A stretch of DNA of 64,000 bases. Source: Clostridium bovifaecis. GTDB taxonomy: Bacteria > Bacillota > Clostridia > Clostridiales > Clostridiaceae. Shown here piece after piece: positions 9,037 through 17,926 of the stretch. The notes beneath the pieces were generated by a model. That model had not been told where the DNA came from. It saw only the letters and a program-made list of their open reading frames with translations, and searched no databases. A program made the position numbers and the translations under genes. The stretch's first letter is position 1; each line of letters begins with the position of its first letter. Where the stretch lies: assembly GCA_009738435.1 (NCBI GenBank), contig CP046522.1, forward strand, positions 1,457,249 to 1,521,248. Reading direction: 5' to 3'.

Positions 9037-10170
9037 ATGATGCATGGGAAAGCATATAAAAAGGCTATAATCTTTATACTAATTCTAAATATGATAAGTA
9101 TAAAAGTTATTTATGGTGAAGAAACAAATATGGATAAGTTTCTAGGAAAAACAAAAGCAATAGTTATAGATGTATTAAGTACTAAGGAAGACAAAAGGAT
9201 TATTAAAGATAATAAGGACGGCAGTAACATAGAACAACAAGTAGAAGTACTAATTAAAACTGGTGCTCATAAAGGGGAGATAATAGTTATAGAAAACATA
9301 GTAGACTATTCAGAAGCAAAAGAATTTTTGCTACATAAAGGAGACAAGATATTAATATCCATTCAAGAGAGGGATGGGAAGATAATAAAAGGATATTTGT
9401 ACGAATTCCAAAGGGACAACTACCTTGTATATCTGCTAGCTTGTTGTATAGTGTTGATGAGTATAATAGGAAGATTAGAAGGAATAAAATCGCTATTTAC
9501 AATAGTTTTAATTCTTATTTTCACCCTAGGTTTGTTGCCAGCGGTTATAATAAAAGGTTACAGTTCTAAAATAGTATGTATATGTATTCTATTGCTTGTG
9601 ATTATGGCAATAATAATAATTAGAGGAATAAATAGAGGAGCATATGCCTCAATAATCGGTATAATTTTTGGAGGAACTGTTGCTGGAATTACCTTTAGAG
9701 TAATGAGCAATATAGCTCGGCTTTCAGAGTATAATAATTTAGAAAATCAGACATTTACATATTCTTTAAGGGATATAAACATCAATTATAAGGAGCTTCT
9801 ATCTTTAAATATGCTAATAGGAATTATAGGAGTCTTGATGAATATTACTATAGTTATATCTTCAGCTATGAGAGAAACTGAAAATTTAAATCCTAATATA
9901 GATACCTTAAAGCTCATGATGAGGGGTATGCGTGCAGGAAGGAAGGTGCTTGGAACTAGCATTATTATCTTGATTTTAGCAAATATAGCTGTATCTTTTG
10001 ATTTTATAGCATCTGCATTTACTTATAAAATTTCCTTTATGGAGCTTATAAATCAAAGTATAATAGCATCAGTTATAGTAAGAATTTTATGTGGGGCTAT
10101 AGGTGTTATAGTATCCATACCTATAACAGTGGGAACATACGTAATATGTAGAAATAAATCTATCAATTAA
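9037..10170 (+). CDS. YibE/F family membrane protein
   Basis: After a signal-like hydrophobic segment there is an extracytoplasmic domain of ~100 residues (EQQVEVLIKTGAHKGEIIVI). About seven to eight membrane helices follow with the YibE/F signatures IGRLEGIKSLFTI, GFLPAVIIKG-type helix, and MLIGIIGVLMNITI..SSAM. The function of the family is unresolved; a transport role has been proposed. An upstream ATG at 8995 has no ribosome site, while GGGGGG immediately precedes the ATGs at 9037 and 9040, so I place the start there (the spacing is short, so some doubt remains). The protein is about 377 residues. It is a single gene bordered by the tRNA and a hairpin. Confidence 0.8.
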   Translation: MMHGKAYKKAIIFILILNMISIKVIYGEETNMDKFLGKTKAIVIDVLSTKEDKRIIKDNKDGSNIEQQVEVLIKTGAHKGEIIVIENIVDYSEAKEFLLHKGDKILISIQERDGKIIKGYLYEFQRDNYLVYLLACCIVLMSIIGRLEGIKSLFTIVLILIFTLGLLPAVIIKGYSSKIVCICILLLVIMAIIIIRGINRGAYASIIGIIFGGTVAGITFRVMSNIARLSEYNNLENQTFTYSLRDININYKELLSLNMLIGIIGVLMNITIVISSAMRETENLNPNIDTLKLMMRGMRAGRKVLGTSIIILILANIAVSFDFIASAFTYKISFMELINQSIIASVIVRILCGAIGVIVSIPITVGTYVICRNKSIN

Positions 10171-10182
10171 TCCTAATAGTTC

Positions 10183-10233
10183 AGAAGTTTAGAAATGGTG
10201 AATTAAACATAGATCAATTCACCATTTAACTTC
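10183..10233 (+). terminator. hairpin after the YibE/F gene
   Basis: AAATGGTGAATT / AATTCACCATTT with an outer GAAGTT / AACTTC extension forms a strong stem 12 bases after the stop. There is no long T tail on the plus strand, so termination is likely but not certain. Confidence 0.55.
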
Positions 10234-10294
10234 CTAATTTCTATGATAATTACTAACTACTGCTTTATCCACTTAGCTCATCTTGATTTGCTCT

Positions 10295-10468
10295 TTAGTC
10301 TCCATCAAACATATCTCCAAACATTCCGAGAACGCTTCCTTCGCCTACACGTTTATTGCCTGGTGTTTGAGGGGCAGCAGTAAAAGTTCTATCTGCAAGT
10401 CTGCTAAAAGGAAGAGATTGAACCCAAACGGATCCAGGACCTGTTACAAATCTTAAATATAATAAATG
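10295..10468 (-). pseudogene. AIM24-family protein remnant, C-terminal piece
   Basis: The minus strand between 10468 and the stop at 10295-10297 encodes FVTGPGSVWVQSLPFSRLAD and then KRVGEGSVLGMFGDMFDGD before the stop. The GPGxVWxQSLPxSxLA block is typical of the C-terminus of AIM24/TIGR00266 proteins. The upstream ~200 residues of the family are absent. I infer a deletion remnant. Confidence 0.65.
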
Positions 10469-10575
10469 TCTAAAACTATATAACCATTTAAAATGCTAAT
10501 ATTCAGCTATGGCTAAAAATGTGAAGAGGCTAAAACTAAGATAGTTGGTAAAATGATTGAAGGATTGGGTAAATT

Positions 10576-11308
10576 ATGAGAAAAATAAGTAAATATATTT
10601 TCCTATTGATATTTATAGCTTTTTCATTTTGTACATTAAATGGAAATACAGTATATGCAGTTAACGTACCTAATGAAGTAAAATTAGCAGCAGAAAGTGG
10701 ATTAGTAATATTTAAAAACATGGTTTCTGAAAATCCTAATAATTATGGATACTTAAATTTAGATGAAGTAAATAAAACTGTCTTGGGTGACGGATTTAAA
10801 ATTAAATATGTTAATCCCAATAAACTTAAGAAATCTGATAATGAAAGTTTAAGCGAATTAGTAGATGATACTAATTGTTGGGAATTTATTGCGCTTGTTG
10901 ATGGAAAACCAAAATCATTTATTACAATTGGAAAGATAAATGGAGAATATAAATTAATACAATTTGGAGGAAATCCTGAGAAATTTTATAATTCATTTAA
11001 GAAATATAATAACACTGACGATAAGAATCTAGAACCACAAATTATAAAAATGGGTAATGAAAATTGGTTGATTATAAATAACAATATCTATGCCTGAATT
11101 ACAAAATAATGACTATAAAATAGTATCATCAAGTAGTGTAGTAAAGTATTTAAGAGATATTGAAAAAGGTAATAATTACAATGTAATGGATGGGAATACA
11201 TCCTCTAATATTAGTAACTCTAATAAAACAAATTATTCTTTAATATTAGTATTAGCTACATTAGGTACAATCTTTATTGCAAGATACAGATATAAAACAA
11301 CTAAGTAA
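10576..11308 (+). pseudogene. secreted protein of unknown function, frameshifted
   Basis: The first frame (10576-11097) encodes a signal peptide with the AYA-type cleavage region VYAVNVPNEV and then 145 residues with a WEFIALVDGKP..FITIGKINGEY stretch. It stops at 11095-11097. The overlapping next frame (from 11090) continues PELQNNDYKIVSSSSVVKYL and ends with a membrane helix (LILVLATLGTIFIARY) and basic tail at 11308. The two halves read like one protein of about 244 residues with one base lost near 11090: no ribosome site precedes the second frame. I do not recognise the family. A C-terminal LPxTG motif is not visible, though the layout (export signal, TM, basic tail) suggests membrane anchoring. 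Confidence 0.6.
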
Positions 11309-11342
11309 TATTTTAGTATTTACATCTATAATATATTAAAAT

Positions 11343-11384
11343 AAAAAAGAACTTGCGAATTATTGTAAGTTCTTTTTTATTTTA
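11343..11384 (+). terminator. intrinsic terminator
   Basis: AAAAAAGAACTT / AAGTTCTTTTTT forms a stem of about 12 bp with a TTATTTTAT tail, 35 bases after the frameshifted secreted protein gene. Confidence 0.75.
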
Positions 11385-11420
11385 TGAAGCATGATTATCT
11401 AAAAAGCACTATAATTTTAG

Positions 11421-11694
11421 ATATCAAAAATTTTAACCTATGATACTACTAGTACTAAAATTAAAGTTAAAGAAGTTATAAGTGGAGATTGCAATGATAA
11501 AGAAATAACTCTAGTACAATTAGGGCCAGCTGATAGTGATGACACTGAAACTAAGGTAAAGAGAGGAAAAGATATTCTACTATTACTTAGAAAACCTCCA
11601 AATACAGATAATGTATATTCTTCAGTTAATTTTGAAGATAGTATATATGAGATTGATGATTCCAGGAAAATACATGTTCTATCAGAAAACACAA
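11421..11694 (+). pseudogene. gene fragment abutting the IS110-type stub
   Basis: An open frame without a start reads KILTYDTTSTKIKVKEVISG, then DKEITLVQLGPADSDD, KRGKDILLLLRKP and SVNFEDSIYEIDDSRKIHVL. It resembles the middle of secreted clostridial proteins of the 'VxEVLKG..KxI' type, but I cannot name it. There is no ribosome site or start at its left end, and it runs into the truncated transposase at about 11695. Confidence 0.45.
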
Positions 11695-12120
11695 TTAAAA
11701 AAAGTACGATGCTTTAGATAGCTCTTGAATCTGATATGATACTGGTGAATAGGATTTTGTATCATCAGAAAAGAGCATTTTAGCAATAACTAATGCATCC
11801 GTTTTATCAGTCTTAGTTTTCCTAAGAGTTTGAGCTTTACGAAAAAGATTTGTAGCTAAAGGGTTAAGAATAAAGAGCTTGAAGCCTTTAGCATACAAGA
11901 AATTCTACAGATTAGTGCTATAATGACCTGTTGATTCAAGTCCTATTTTTACGTTAGAAATATCCTTGTCAGGCAGAACAGAAAGAATTGAAGAGTAAAG
12001 TAATTCAAAGCCTTCACGAGAATTGGATATACGTAAAGAATCATTAATAATAACACCATCTGAATCAACGATGCAGCAATCATGCTTATCCTTCGCTACA
12101 TCAATACCAATATAAAGCAT
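11695..12120 (-). pseudogene. IS110-family transposase, N-terminal stub with in-frame stop
   Basis: The ATG at 12120 begins MLYIGIDVAKDKHDCCIVDS, the DEDD (RuvC-like) start of IS110 recombinases. Downstream blocks are IGLESTGHY and, after an in-frame TAG at 11905-11907, KGFKLFILNPLATNLFRKAQ and RKTKTDKTDALVIAKML. All are in one frame, so the stop is a single nonsense change. The C-terminal transposase-20 domain with the catalytic Ser is missing: similarity ends at about residue 140. The copy is therefore dead. Confidence 0.85.
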
Positions 12121-12300
12121 AAGAACAGCTCCTTTTAGTTTTTAGTCCGCTATGTTCCACTCACTTTATGCTAAATGTATCCTTGCTCTATATAAAACGT
12201 CATGCGTTATCTAACTAATTAACAAATAAGCATAGAGCTGTGGTTATATCCTCAATGAAAATAGCCTAGCTATAGGTACAACATCTTATGTTATTATAAT
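12121..12300 (-). mobile_element. probable left-end noncoding region of the IS110 remnant
   Basis: This stretch upstream of the transposase start has no ORF. In IS110-family elements the region between the left end and the recombinase start encodes a bridge RNA, so a relic of one could lie here. I see no clear boundaries or target core; the assignment is by position only. Confidence 0.35.
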
Positions 12301-12365
12301 AAATTATTTTAAAGAAAGGAAAAGTGTAATGAATTTACTATGTATTCAGTATACAAGGTGATTTA

Positions 12366-12862
12366 ATGAAAAAAAACTTTTTTATTTTAATTTTAATTGC
12401 ATTAATGATATGATCTTTATTAATTATTACTAGCAATCCTAAAATCAAATCTGAAATTTTCCTAATAAGTAAAGGATATAAATTACTATCCGAAAGTGAT
12501 GAGAATTATCCAACATTTTTGAGAAATAAAAATGCTAATCATATTTCTATCAAATTAAACTCTCAAAATGTAGAACCTATATGTAATAAAAATGAGTATG
12601 ATAAATTAATGAAATTACAAAATCCTGACATAAAAAATATGTTGATGCAAACATAGATGTCTATATATTTCCAATAAGTAATCATCCACTTGAAAAGAAG
12701 TTAAAAAAAGAAAAGCCCACTTCCGTCCTAATCTCAGTTTTTATTTCTGATAATAAAATTATAGGTGGAATTTCAGTACCATTATACAACGGTGAAATGA
12801 AAATGGGAGAAGAGTTTTATTCATTAGATGGTAATACATTAGAAGAATCTATTGATAATTAA
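12366..12862 (+). pseudogene. small membrane-anchored protein, broken by a stop and a frameshift
   Basis: AAGGTG followed by ATG at 12366 starts a frame with an N-terminal hydrophobic segment. An in-frame TGA occurs at codon 16. The frame continues SNPKIKSEIFLISKGYKLLS..YPTFLRNKN and then shifts near 12640, after which DANIDVYIFPISNHPLEKKL and KIIGGISVPLYNGEMKMGEE follow to the TAA at 12860-12862. The three pieces form one ~165-residue protein of a type seen in clostridia as a hypothetical; I cannot give a function. Confidence 0.55.
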
Positions 12863-12949
12863 CTTTTTATTATATAAATAAAAAGATTAGGCTGTATTCT
12901 AAGAAATTTTTGGTTTTGTATTGAGGCATAGCCTTAAATAACTGAGGGA

Positions 12950-12991
12950 AAGTTTTAAATGAATGCAAAAATCAACATTCATTTAAAACTT
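12950..12991 (+). repeat. 16-bp perfect inverted repeat
   Basis: AAGTTTTAAATGAATG / CATTCATTTAAAACTT with a 10-base loop lies in the gap upstream of polA. There is no T tail, so it may be a weak terminator or a leftover of a mobile element. The rest of the gap 12863-13128 shows nothing else I can name. Confidence 0.6.
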
Positions 12992-13128
12992 ATTTAAAGA
13001 CTTTGTTAAATAACACTTAATATTTTCCCATTTTGGTTGATATAAATACAGAAAATGAGTAAACTATTTATAGCAAGTATACGAAGAAATGGCTGCAATA
13101 TGTAATTAGATAATGGAGGTTTATTATT

Positions 13129-15774
13129 ATGAAAAAGGAACGATTATTGATACTTGATGGACATAGCCTTATGTATAGAGCTTTTTTTGCTTTACCTGAT
13201 TTAACTAATTCTGAAGGTATGCACACTAATGCTATATACGGGTTTATAAAAATGCTCTTAAAGATGAAGGAAGAAATAAATCCGGATTACATAGTGACCT
13301 CTTTTGATAGAAAAGCTCCTACCTTTAGGCATAAGGAATATGATGAATATAAAGCAGGAAGAGAGAAGATGCCTCCAGAGCTTAAAGAGCAGTTTTCTGT
13401 ACTAAAGCAGCTGCTAGAGAAGTTAGCAATAAATATATTTGAAATAGATGGTTTTGAAGCAGATGATTTGATTGGTACTTTATCTAGGTTTGCAGAAGAA
13501 AGGGGCATCGAAGTTTATATTGTAACAGGAGATAGAGATGCTCTTCAGCTGGCTACGGATAACGTGAAAGTGGTTATAAACAAAAAGGGAATGAGCGAAA
13601 AAGAAATTTATGATAAAAATAGAATGATAGAGGAATACGGGGTTACTCCAACCCAATTTATAGATGTAAAAGGTCTTATGGGAGATAAATCTGACAATAT
13701 ACCAGGAGTTCCTGGAATAGGTACTAAGACAGCTTTTAAGCTTATAAAAGAATATGGAAGTGTAGAGAAACTGCTAGAAAACCTAGATAATATAAGTGGC
13801 AAGAAAATGAAAGAAAACCTTATGGAAAATAGGGAACAAGCAATTTTTAGTAAAAGGCTTGCAACGATAGTTACAGATGTTCCTATATATATAAGCCTAG
13901 AGGATATAAAGTCCAAAGAAGCTTATGATGTTAATGGGGTTAAAGAACTATTCAAAAAACTAGAATTTAAATCTCTTTTAGAGAAATTAGAAGAGAAGGA
14001 TAGAGCAGATTCTAAAGAGGAAATCTATGAAGCTAAAGATAACTATAGTGTTAAAGCAGAATATGAGGAAATAAAAACTATAAAGGAATTTTCTGAGTTA
14101 GTTAGAAATATTAATAGTACAGTGTATCTTCAGTTTAGTTTTATAGATGCTGCGGTTTACTCTAAAGCTGAATTTGATAAAATCTATTTAATGTATGAGA
14201 ATAAGGTATACATAATTCACGTTAAAGATATAAAAGAAGAGAATAGTAATGCACTTCTATCAGTTTTAAGAGAAATCTTTGAAGATGAGAAAATAGAAAA
14301 GATATGCCATGATTCCAAGATGGCTTATGTAGTCTTAAGGAAGAACAAAGTAGAATTAAAAGGAGTTATTTTTGATACTAAAATAGCTGCATATTTAATA
14401 GAACCTTCAAGTAAAGACTACATATTAAAGGAAATGGTAGAAGAAAGACTTAAGGTAAACATTTTAGGAGAAGAGGAATCTGTTAGGATTAATGAGACGT
14501 ATTATATAAAAAACTTATATGATAGTTTAAAGGAAGAGGTAAACAAGCTTAATATGGATAAGCTTTTATATAATGTAGAGCTTCCTCTTGTAGAGGTTCT
14601 AGCTTTTATGGAATGTGAAGGCTTTAAGGTTGATGAAGAAAATCTAAATGAGATAGGAAAGAGATTTAAGATAGAGATTGAAGCTTTAGAAAAGGAAATC
14701 TATTCCCTTGCTGATGAGGAGTTTAATATAAAATCTCCAAAACAGCTTGGAAAAATTCTGTTTGAAAAATTAGATTTGCCAGCAGTAAAGAAAACAAAAA
14801 CAGGATATTCTACCAATGCTGAAGTTTTAGAAAAGTTAAAAGATAAGCACCCTATAATATCAAAAATTTTAGAGTATAGGCAAATAACTAAGCTAGATTC
14901 AACTTATGTAGAAGGTTTAAAGAATGTAATAGATGAAGATGGTAAGATACACTCGAGTTTTAATCAAACTGTAACAACAACAGGAAGGTTATCAAGTACA
15001 GAGCCAAATCTTCAAAACATCCCTATAAAACATGAAATGGGAAGAGAAATAAGAAAAGTCTTTGTACCAAATAATGAAGATTCCGTTATACTATCTGCAG
15101 ATTACTCTCAAATTGAGCTAAGAGTTCTTGCACATATTGCAGAGGATGAAAAATTAATTGGCGCCTTTAAAAGTCATAAGGATATTCACACTATGACAGC
15201 CTCAGAAGTTTTCAAGGTACCTGCAGAAGAAGTAACTTCCCTTATGAGAAGCAATGCTAAAGCAGTAAATTTTGGCATAGTATATGGCATAGGAGCATTT
15301 AGTTTATCGGAAGATATACACGTATCAAGGAAGGAAGCTCAGGAGTTTATTAACACTTATTTTGATAGATATCCTAACATAAAGAAGTATATAGATAATA
15401 CCATAAAGCAAGCTGAAAAAGACGGCTTTGTAACTACAATAATGAATAGAATAAGACATATACAGGAGATACAATCTAAAAATAAGGTGATAAGAGCACT
15501 TGGTGAACGACTTGCTATGAACACTCCTATACAGGGAAGCGCAGCAGATATTATAAAGCTTGCTATGGTAAATGTGTATAAAGAACTTAATAAGAGAAGG
15601 CTAAAAAGCACACTTATACTTCAAGTTCATGACGAACTTATACTAAATGTTTATAAAGATGAACTTGAAGAAGTAAAAAAGCTTGTAGTCAACGAAATGG
15701 AAAATGTGATGGAACTTTCAGTTCCGCTAGAGGCAGACGTTAATGTAGGAAACAGTTGGTACGAAGCAAAATAA
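13129..15774 (+). CDS. polA: DNA polymerase I
   Basis: The protein fills and processes DNA during repair and Okazaki fragment maturation. The 5' nuclease domain (about residues 1-290) has LLILDGHSLMYRAFFA, EADDLIGTL and GDKSDNIPGVPGIG. The central 3'-5' exonuclease-like domain lacks the DxE motif (the segment reads VYLQFSFIDAAVYSK), so proofreading is probably absent, as in Bacillus and Taq enzymes. The polymerase domain has motif A DYSQIELR, motif B RSNAKAVNFGIVYG and motif C QVHDEL. The length of 881 residues is normal. coaE and a lytic transglycosylase gene follow on the same strand. Confidence 0.97.
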   Translation: MKKERLLILDGHSLMYRAFFALPDLTNSEGMHTNAIYGFIKMLLKMKEEINPDYIVTSFDRKAPTFRHKEYDEYKAGREKMPPELKEQFSVLKQLLEKLAINIFEIDGFEADDLIGTLSRFAEERGIEVYIVTGDRDALQLATDNVKVVINKKGMSEKEIYDKNRMIEEYGVTPTQFIDVKGLMGDKSDNIPGVPGIGTKTAFKLIKEYGSVEKLLENLDNISGKKMKENLMENREQAIFSKRLATIVTDVPIYISLEDIKSKEAYDVNGVKELFKKLEFKSLLEKLEEKDRADSKEEIYEAKDNYSVKAEYEEIKTIKEFSELVRNINSTVYLQFSFIDAAVYSKAEFDKIYLMYENKVYIIHVKDIKEENSNALLSVLREIFEDEKIEKICHDSKMAYVVLRKNKVELKGVIFDTKIAAYLIEPSSKDYILKEMVEERLKVNILGEEESVRINETYYIKNLYDSLKEEVNKLNMDKLLYNVELPLVEVLAFMECEGFKVDEENLNEIGKRFKIEIEALEKEIYSLADEEFNIKSPKQLGKILFEKLDLPAVKKTKTGYSTNAEVLEKLKDKHPIISKILEYRQITKLDSTYVEGLKNVIDEDGKIHSSFNQTVTTTGRLSSTEPNLQNIPIKHEMGREIRKVFVPNNEDSVILSADYSQIELRVLAHIAEDEKLIGAFKSHKDIHTMTASEVFKVPAEEVTSLMRSNAKAVNFGIVYGIGAFSLSEDIHVSRKEAQEFINTYFDRYPNIKKYIDNTIKQAEKDGFVTTIMNRIRHIQEIQSKNKVIRALGERLAMNTPIQGSAADIIKLAMVNVYKELNKRRLKSTLILQVHDELILNVYKDELEEVKKLVVNEMENVMELSVPLEADVNVGNSWYEAK

Positions 15775-15875
15775 ACAAGGTTAAATAGCGAAGCTTCTAA
15801 CCTTTGTAAGAGTATTTATTTAGATAAGGAATACAGAATAAAAATTAGCATTTAGAAGAAGGGGATTGAATTATA

Positions 15876-16472
15876 ATGATAAGGGTTGGTTTAACTGGCG
15901 GTATTGGAAGTGGAAAAAGCACAGTATCTAATATCCTTAGAGAAAAAGATATACCGATTATAGATGCAGATGTTATTTCTAGAGAGGTACTCGATATATA
16001 CCCAGAAATATTAGAAAAGATTAAAAGTGCTTTTGGGAGTGAATTTATAGATTGCAAAGGACAGTTGAAAAGACGAGAGCTTGGAAACTACGTTTTTAAA
16101 AGTGAAGAACAAAGGAAAAAGCTCGAAGGTATAATCATGCCATACATAAAGAAAGAGATATTTGAAAGAATAACTAATTGCGATAAACTAGGAGAGAGTC
16201 TGTGCGTAATTGATGCGCCAACTCTGATTGAACATTCCATTCATAAAGATATGGATGTTAATATTTTAGTTTGGGTAGACAAAGACGTACAAATTTATAG
16301 AGTAAAAAGCAGGGATAATCTTAGCGAAGAACAAGTTTTAGATAGGATAAAATCTCAGATGCCTCTAGAAAAGAAAAAAGGTGAAGTGAATTTTATAATA
16401 GACAATAGCGGAAGTGTAGAGCACACAAGACAACAATTAGAGAAGATTTTAGCAAGTATAATGAAATATTAG
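15876..16472 (+). CDS. coaE: dephospho-CoA kinase
   Basis: This enzyme catalyses the last step of coenzyme A synthesis, the ATP-dependent phosphorylation of the 3'-hydroxyl of dephospho-CoA. The P-loop GGIGSGKS is at residues 8-15. The DADVISREV segment (near residue 30) and the CoA-domain blocks LxGIIMPYIKKEI, VIDAPTLIE and a terminal NSGSVEHTRQQLEKIL are present. At 198 residues it is a typical CoaE. It sits between polA and a transglycosylase gene (8-base gap), a common clostridial order. Confidence 0.95.
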   Translation: MIRVGLTGGIGSGKSTVSNILREKDIPIIDADVISREVLDIYPEILEKIKSAFGSEFIDCKGQLKRRELGNYVFKSEEQRKKLEGIIMPYIKKEIFERITNCDKLGESLCVIDAPTLIEHSIHKDMDVNILVWVDKDVQIYRVKSRDNLSEEQVLDRIKSQMPLEKKKGEVNFIIDNSGSVEHTRQQLEKILASIMKY

Positions 16473-16480
16473 GAGGAATA

Positions 16481-17014
16481 ATGAGAAAAAAGAAAAAGAC
16501 AGCAATTTTTATAATACTAATTGCACTAATGATTTTTGTTATCAATTTAAAGCCTATAGGGAGAATGATGTTTCCGTTAAAGTATTACGATTACATAGTT
16601 AAATATTCAAAGGAATATAACTTAAGTCCTTTTTTGGTAGCATCAGTAATAAAAGTGGAAAGTAATTTTGAGAAAGATGCTGTGTCTGTAAAAAATGCAC
16701 GAGGATTAATGCAGTTAACTCCATCCACTGCTAAATGGGCTTCAGAACAGATGAAACTTGAAGATTTTAATGTGGATATGCTTCATGAGCCTATGCTGAA
16801 TATAAGAATGGGATGCTGGTATTTAAATAATCTAAAAGAAGAATTTGGATCTGATATGGAAATAGTATTAGCTGCTTATAATGGTGGCCGCGGCAATGTA
16901 AAAAAATGGCTAAACAACTATGAGAACTCAAAAAATGGAGTAGATTTACATTATATACCGTTTGAAGAGACAGATAAATACGTAAAAAAAGTGCAAGTGA
17001 ACTATAATATATAA
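16481..17014 (+). CDS. lytic transglycosylase (SLT domain)
   Basis: An N-terminal membrane anchor (FIILIALMIFVINL) is followed by a soluble lytic transglycosylase domain from residue ~40 to 177. The catalytic Glu is E60 in VASVIKVESNF. Further motifs are ARGLMQLTPSTA and VLAAYNGGRGNVKKWL. It should cleave the MurNAc-GlcNAc bond in peptidoglycan with anhydro-MurNAc formation, at the outer face of the membrane. AGGAGG precedes the ATG. It is the third gene after polA and coaE. Confidence 0.92.
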   Translation: MRKKKKTAIFIILIALMIFVINLKPIGRMMFPLKYYDYIVKYSKEYNLSPFLVASVIKVESNFEKDAVSVKNARGLMQLTPSTAKWASEQMKLEDFNVDMLHEPMLNIRMGCWYLNNLKEEFGSDMEIVLAAYNGGRGNVKKWLNNYENSKNGVDLHYIPFEETDKYVKKVQVNYNI

Positions 17015-17029
17015 GTTTTTATATACAGA

Positions 17030-17146
17030 TGACAATGATTATGTTTCGCTTATAAAGCAAGTTATTTTGAATTATTTTTCATAATAATATTGACAACGAT
17101 TATTATGGTAGTATAATAGTATTAGAAATTATGATAATCGTTATGC
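17030..17146 (+). promoter_or_regulatory. three Fur-box-like repeats around the tRNA-Leu promoter
   Basis: TGACAATGATTATG (17030-17043), TGACAACGATTATTA (17091-17105) and TGATAATCGTTATGC (17132-17146) each resemble the 15-bp Fur-type core TGATAATNATTATCA. The second overlaps the -35 box and the third overlaps the first two bases of the tRNA. The binding factor is inferred only. Confidence 0.35.
17090..17117 (+). promoter_or_regulatory. promoter of tRNA-Leu(UAA)
   Basis: TTGACA at 17090-17095 and TATAAT at 17112-17117 with a 16-base spacer, 27 bases before the tRNA 5' end. Confidence 0.8.
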
Positions 17147-17229
17147 AGGAGTGGTGGAATCGGCAGACGCGTGCGTTTAAGGGGCGCATACCGAGAGGTG
17201 TATGGGTTCAAGTCCCATCTTCTGCACCA
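17145..17229 (+). tRNA. tRNA-Leu (anticodon UAA)
   Basis: This 85-base class II tRNA has the acceptor stem GCAGGAG / CTTCTGC (one G-U), discriminator A and an encoded CCA. The anticodon loop is TTTAAGG, giving UAA for UUA codons. A variable arm ACCGAGAGGT and a T arm ATGGG-TTCAAGT-CCCAT are visible. Confidence 0.95.
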
Positions 17230-17230
17230 T

Positions 17231-17266
17231 AAAAAGTGACTAAGCGTAAGTGCTTAGTCACTTTTT
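17231..17266 (+). terminator. terminator of tRNA-Leu(UAA)
   Basis: AAAAAGTGACTAAGC / GCTTAGTCACTTTTT is a perfect 15-bp stem directly after the CCA end. Confidence 0.9.
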
Positions 17267-17411
17267 ATTATACTTAAAATTAAGTTTTTAAATATAGCTT
17301 GCATTACTTACCTTATAATTAGTATATGAAAACTTGAATTTTATTATTAGAAAATAGTATAATAATTCAAGATAAATTGTATAGGGTGTGTTCTATTGTA
17401 TAGGAGGGAAA

Positions 17412-17846
17412 ATGGATAAATATTTAATAATAAATACAAAGATTTTACCTGAAGTTTTTGAAAAGGTAGTTCAAGCAAAAGAGCTTTTGAGAACAGGAAA
17501 ATGTAAGGATATAACAGAAGTGGTAAAGGTAGTGGGGATTAGTAGGAGTTCTTATTACAAGTACAAGGATTTTGTTTTTTCTGTATCAGAAGGTACTCAT
17601 GTACAAAAAGCGACCATAGGATTTTTGTTATCTCACAAGGCTGGAACTTTATCTAGAATATTAGATAGAATTGCCCAAGTAAATGGAAACATTCTAACTA
17701 TAAATCAAGATATACCAGTAAATAACGCCGCAAGTGTAAGCATAACTTTTGATATATCTAATATGGAGATAGACCTAGATAGTTTTATCAATGAAGTAAA
17801 AGGAATGAATGATGTAGTTAGAGTAAGACTGATAGCTATGGAGTAA
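17412..17846 (+). CDS. ACT domain-containing protein (PheB / UPF0735 type)
   Basis: The protein has an N-terminal helix-turn-helix-like part (EVVKVVGISRSSYYKYKDFV, residues ~38-57) and a C-terminal ACT domain (ATIGFLLSHKAGTLSRILDR on to the end). The layout matches the UPF0735/PheB family, a presumed amino-acid-sensing regulator. I choose the ATG at 17412, which follows TAGGAGGG; an upstream in-frame ATG at 17388 has no ribosome site. The length is 144 residues. In many relatives it lies next to homoserine dehydrogenase, which is not the case here. Confidence 0.85.
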   Translation: MDKYLIINTKILPEVFEKVVQAKELLRTGKCKDITEVVKVVGISRSSYYKYKDFVFSVSEGTHVQKATIGFLLSHKAGTLSRILDRIAQVNGNILTINQDIPVNNAASVSITFDISNMEIDLDSFINEVKGMNDVVRVRLIAME

Positions 17847-17926
17847 ATTCTCATAAAAAATTGTGCTCAAAATAGATTTATATGCATAACCTAATAATGT
17901 AGTTATATTATTATGGGGGTATGTAT

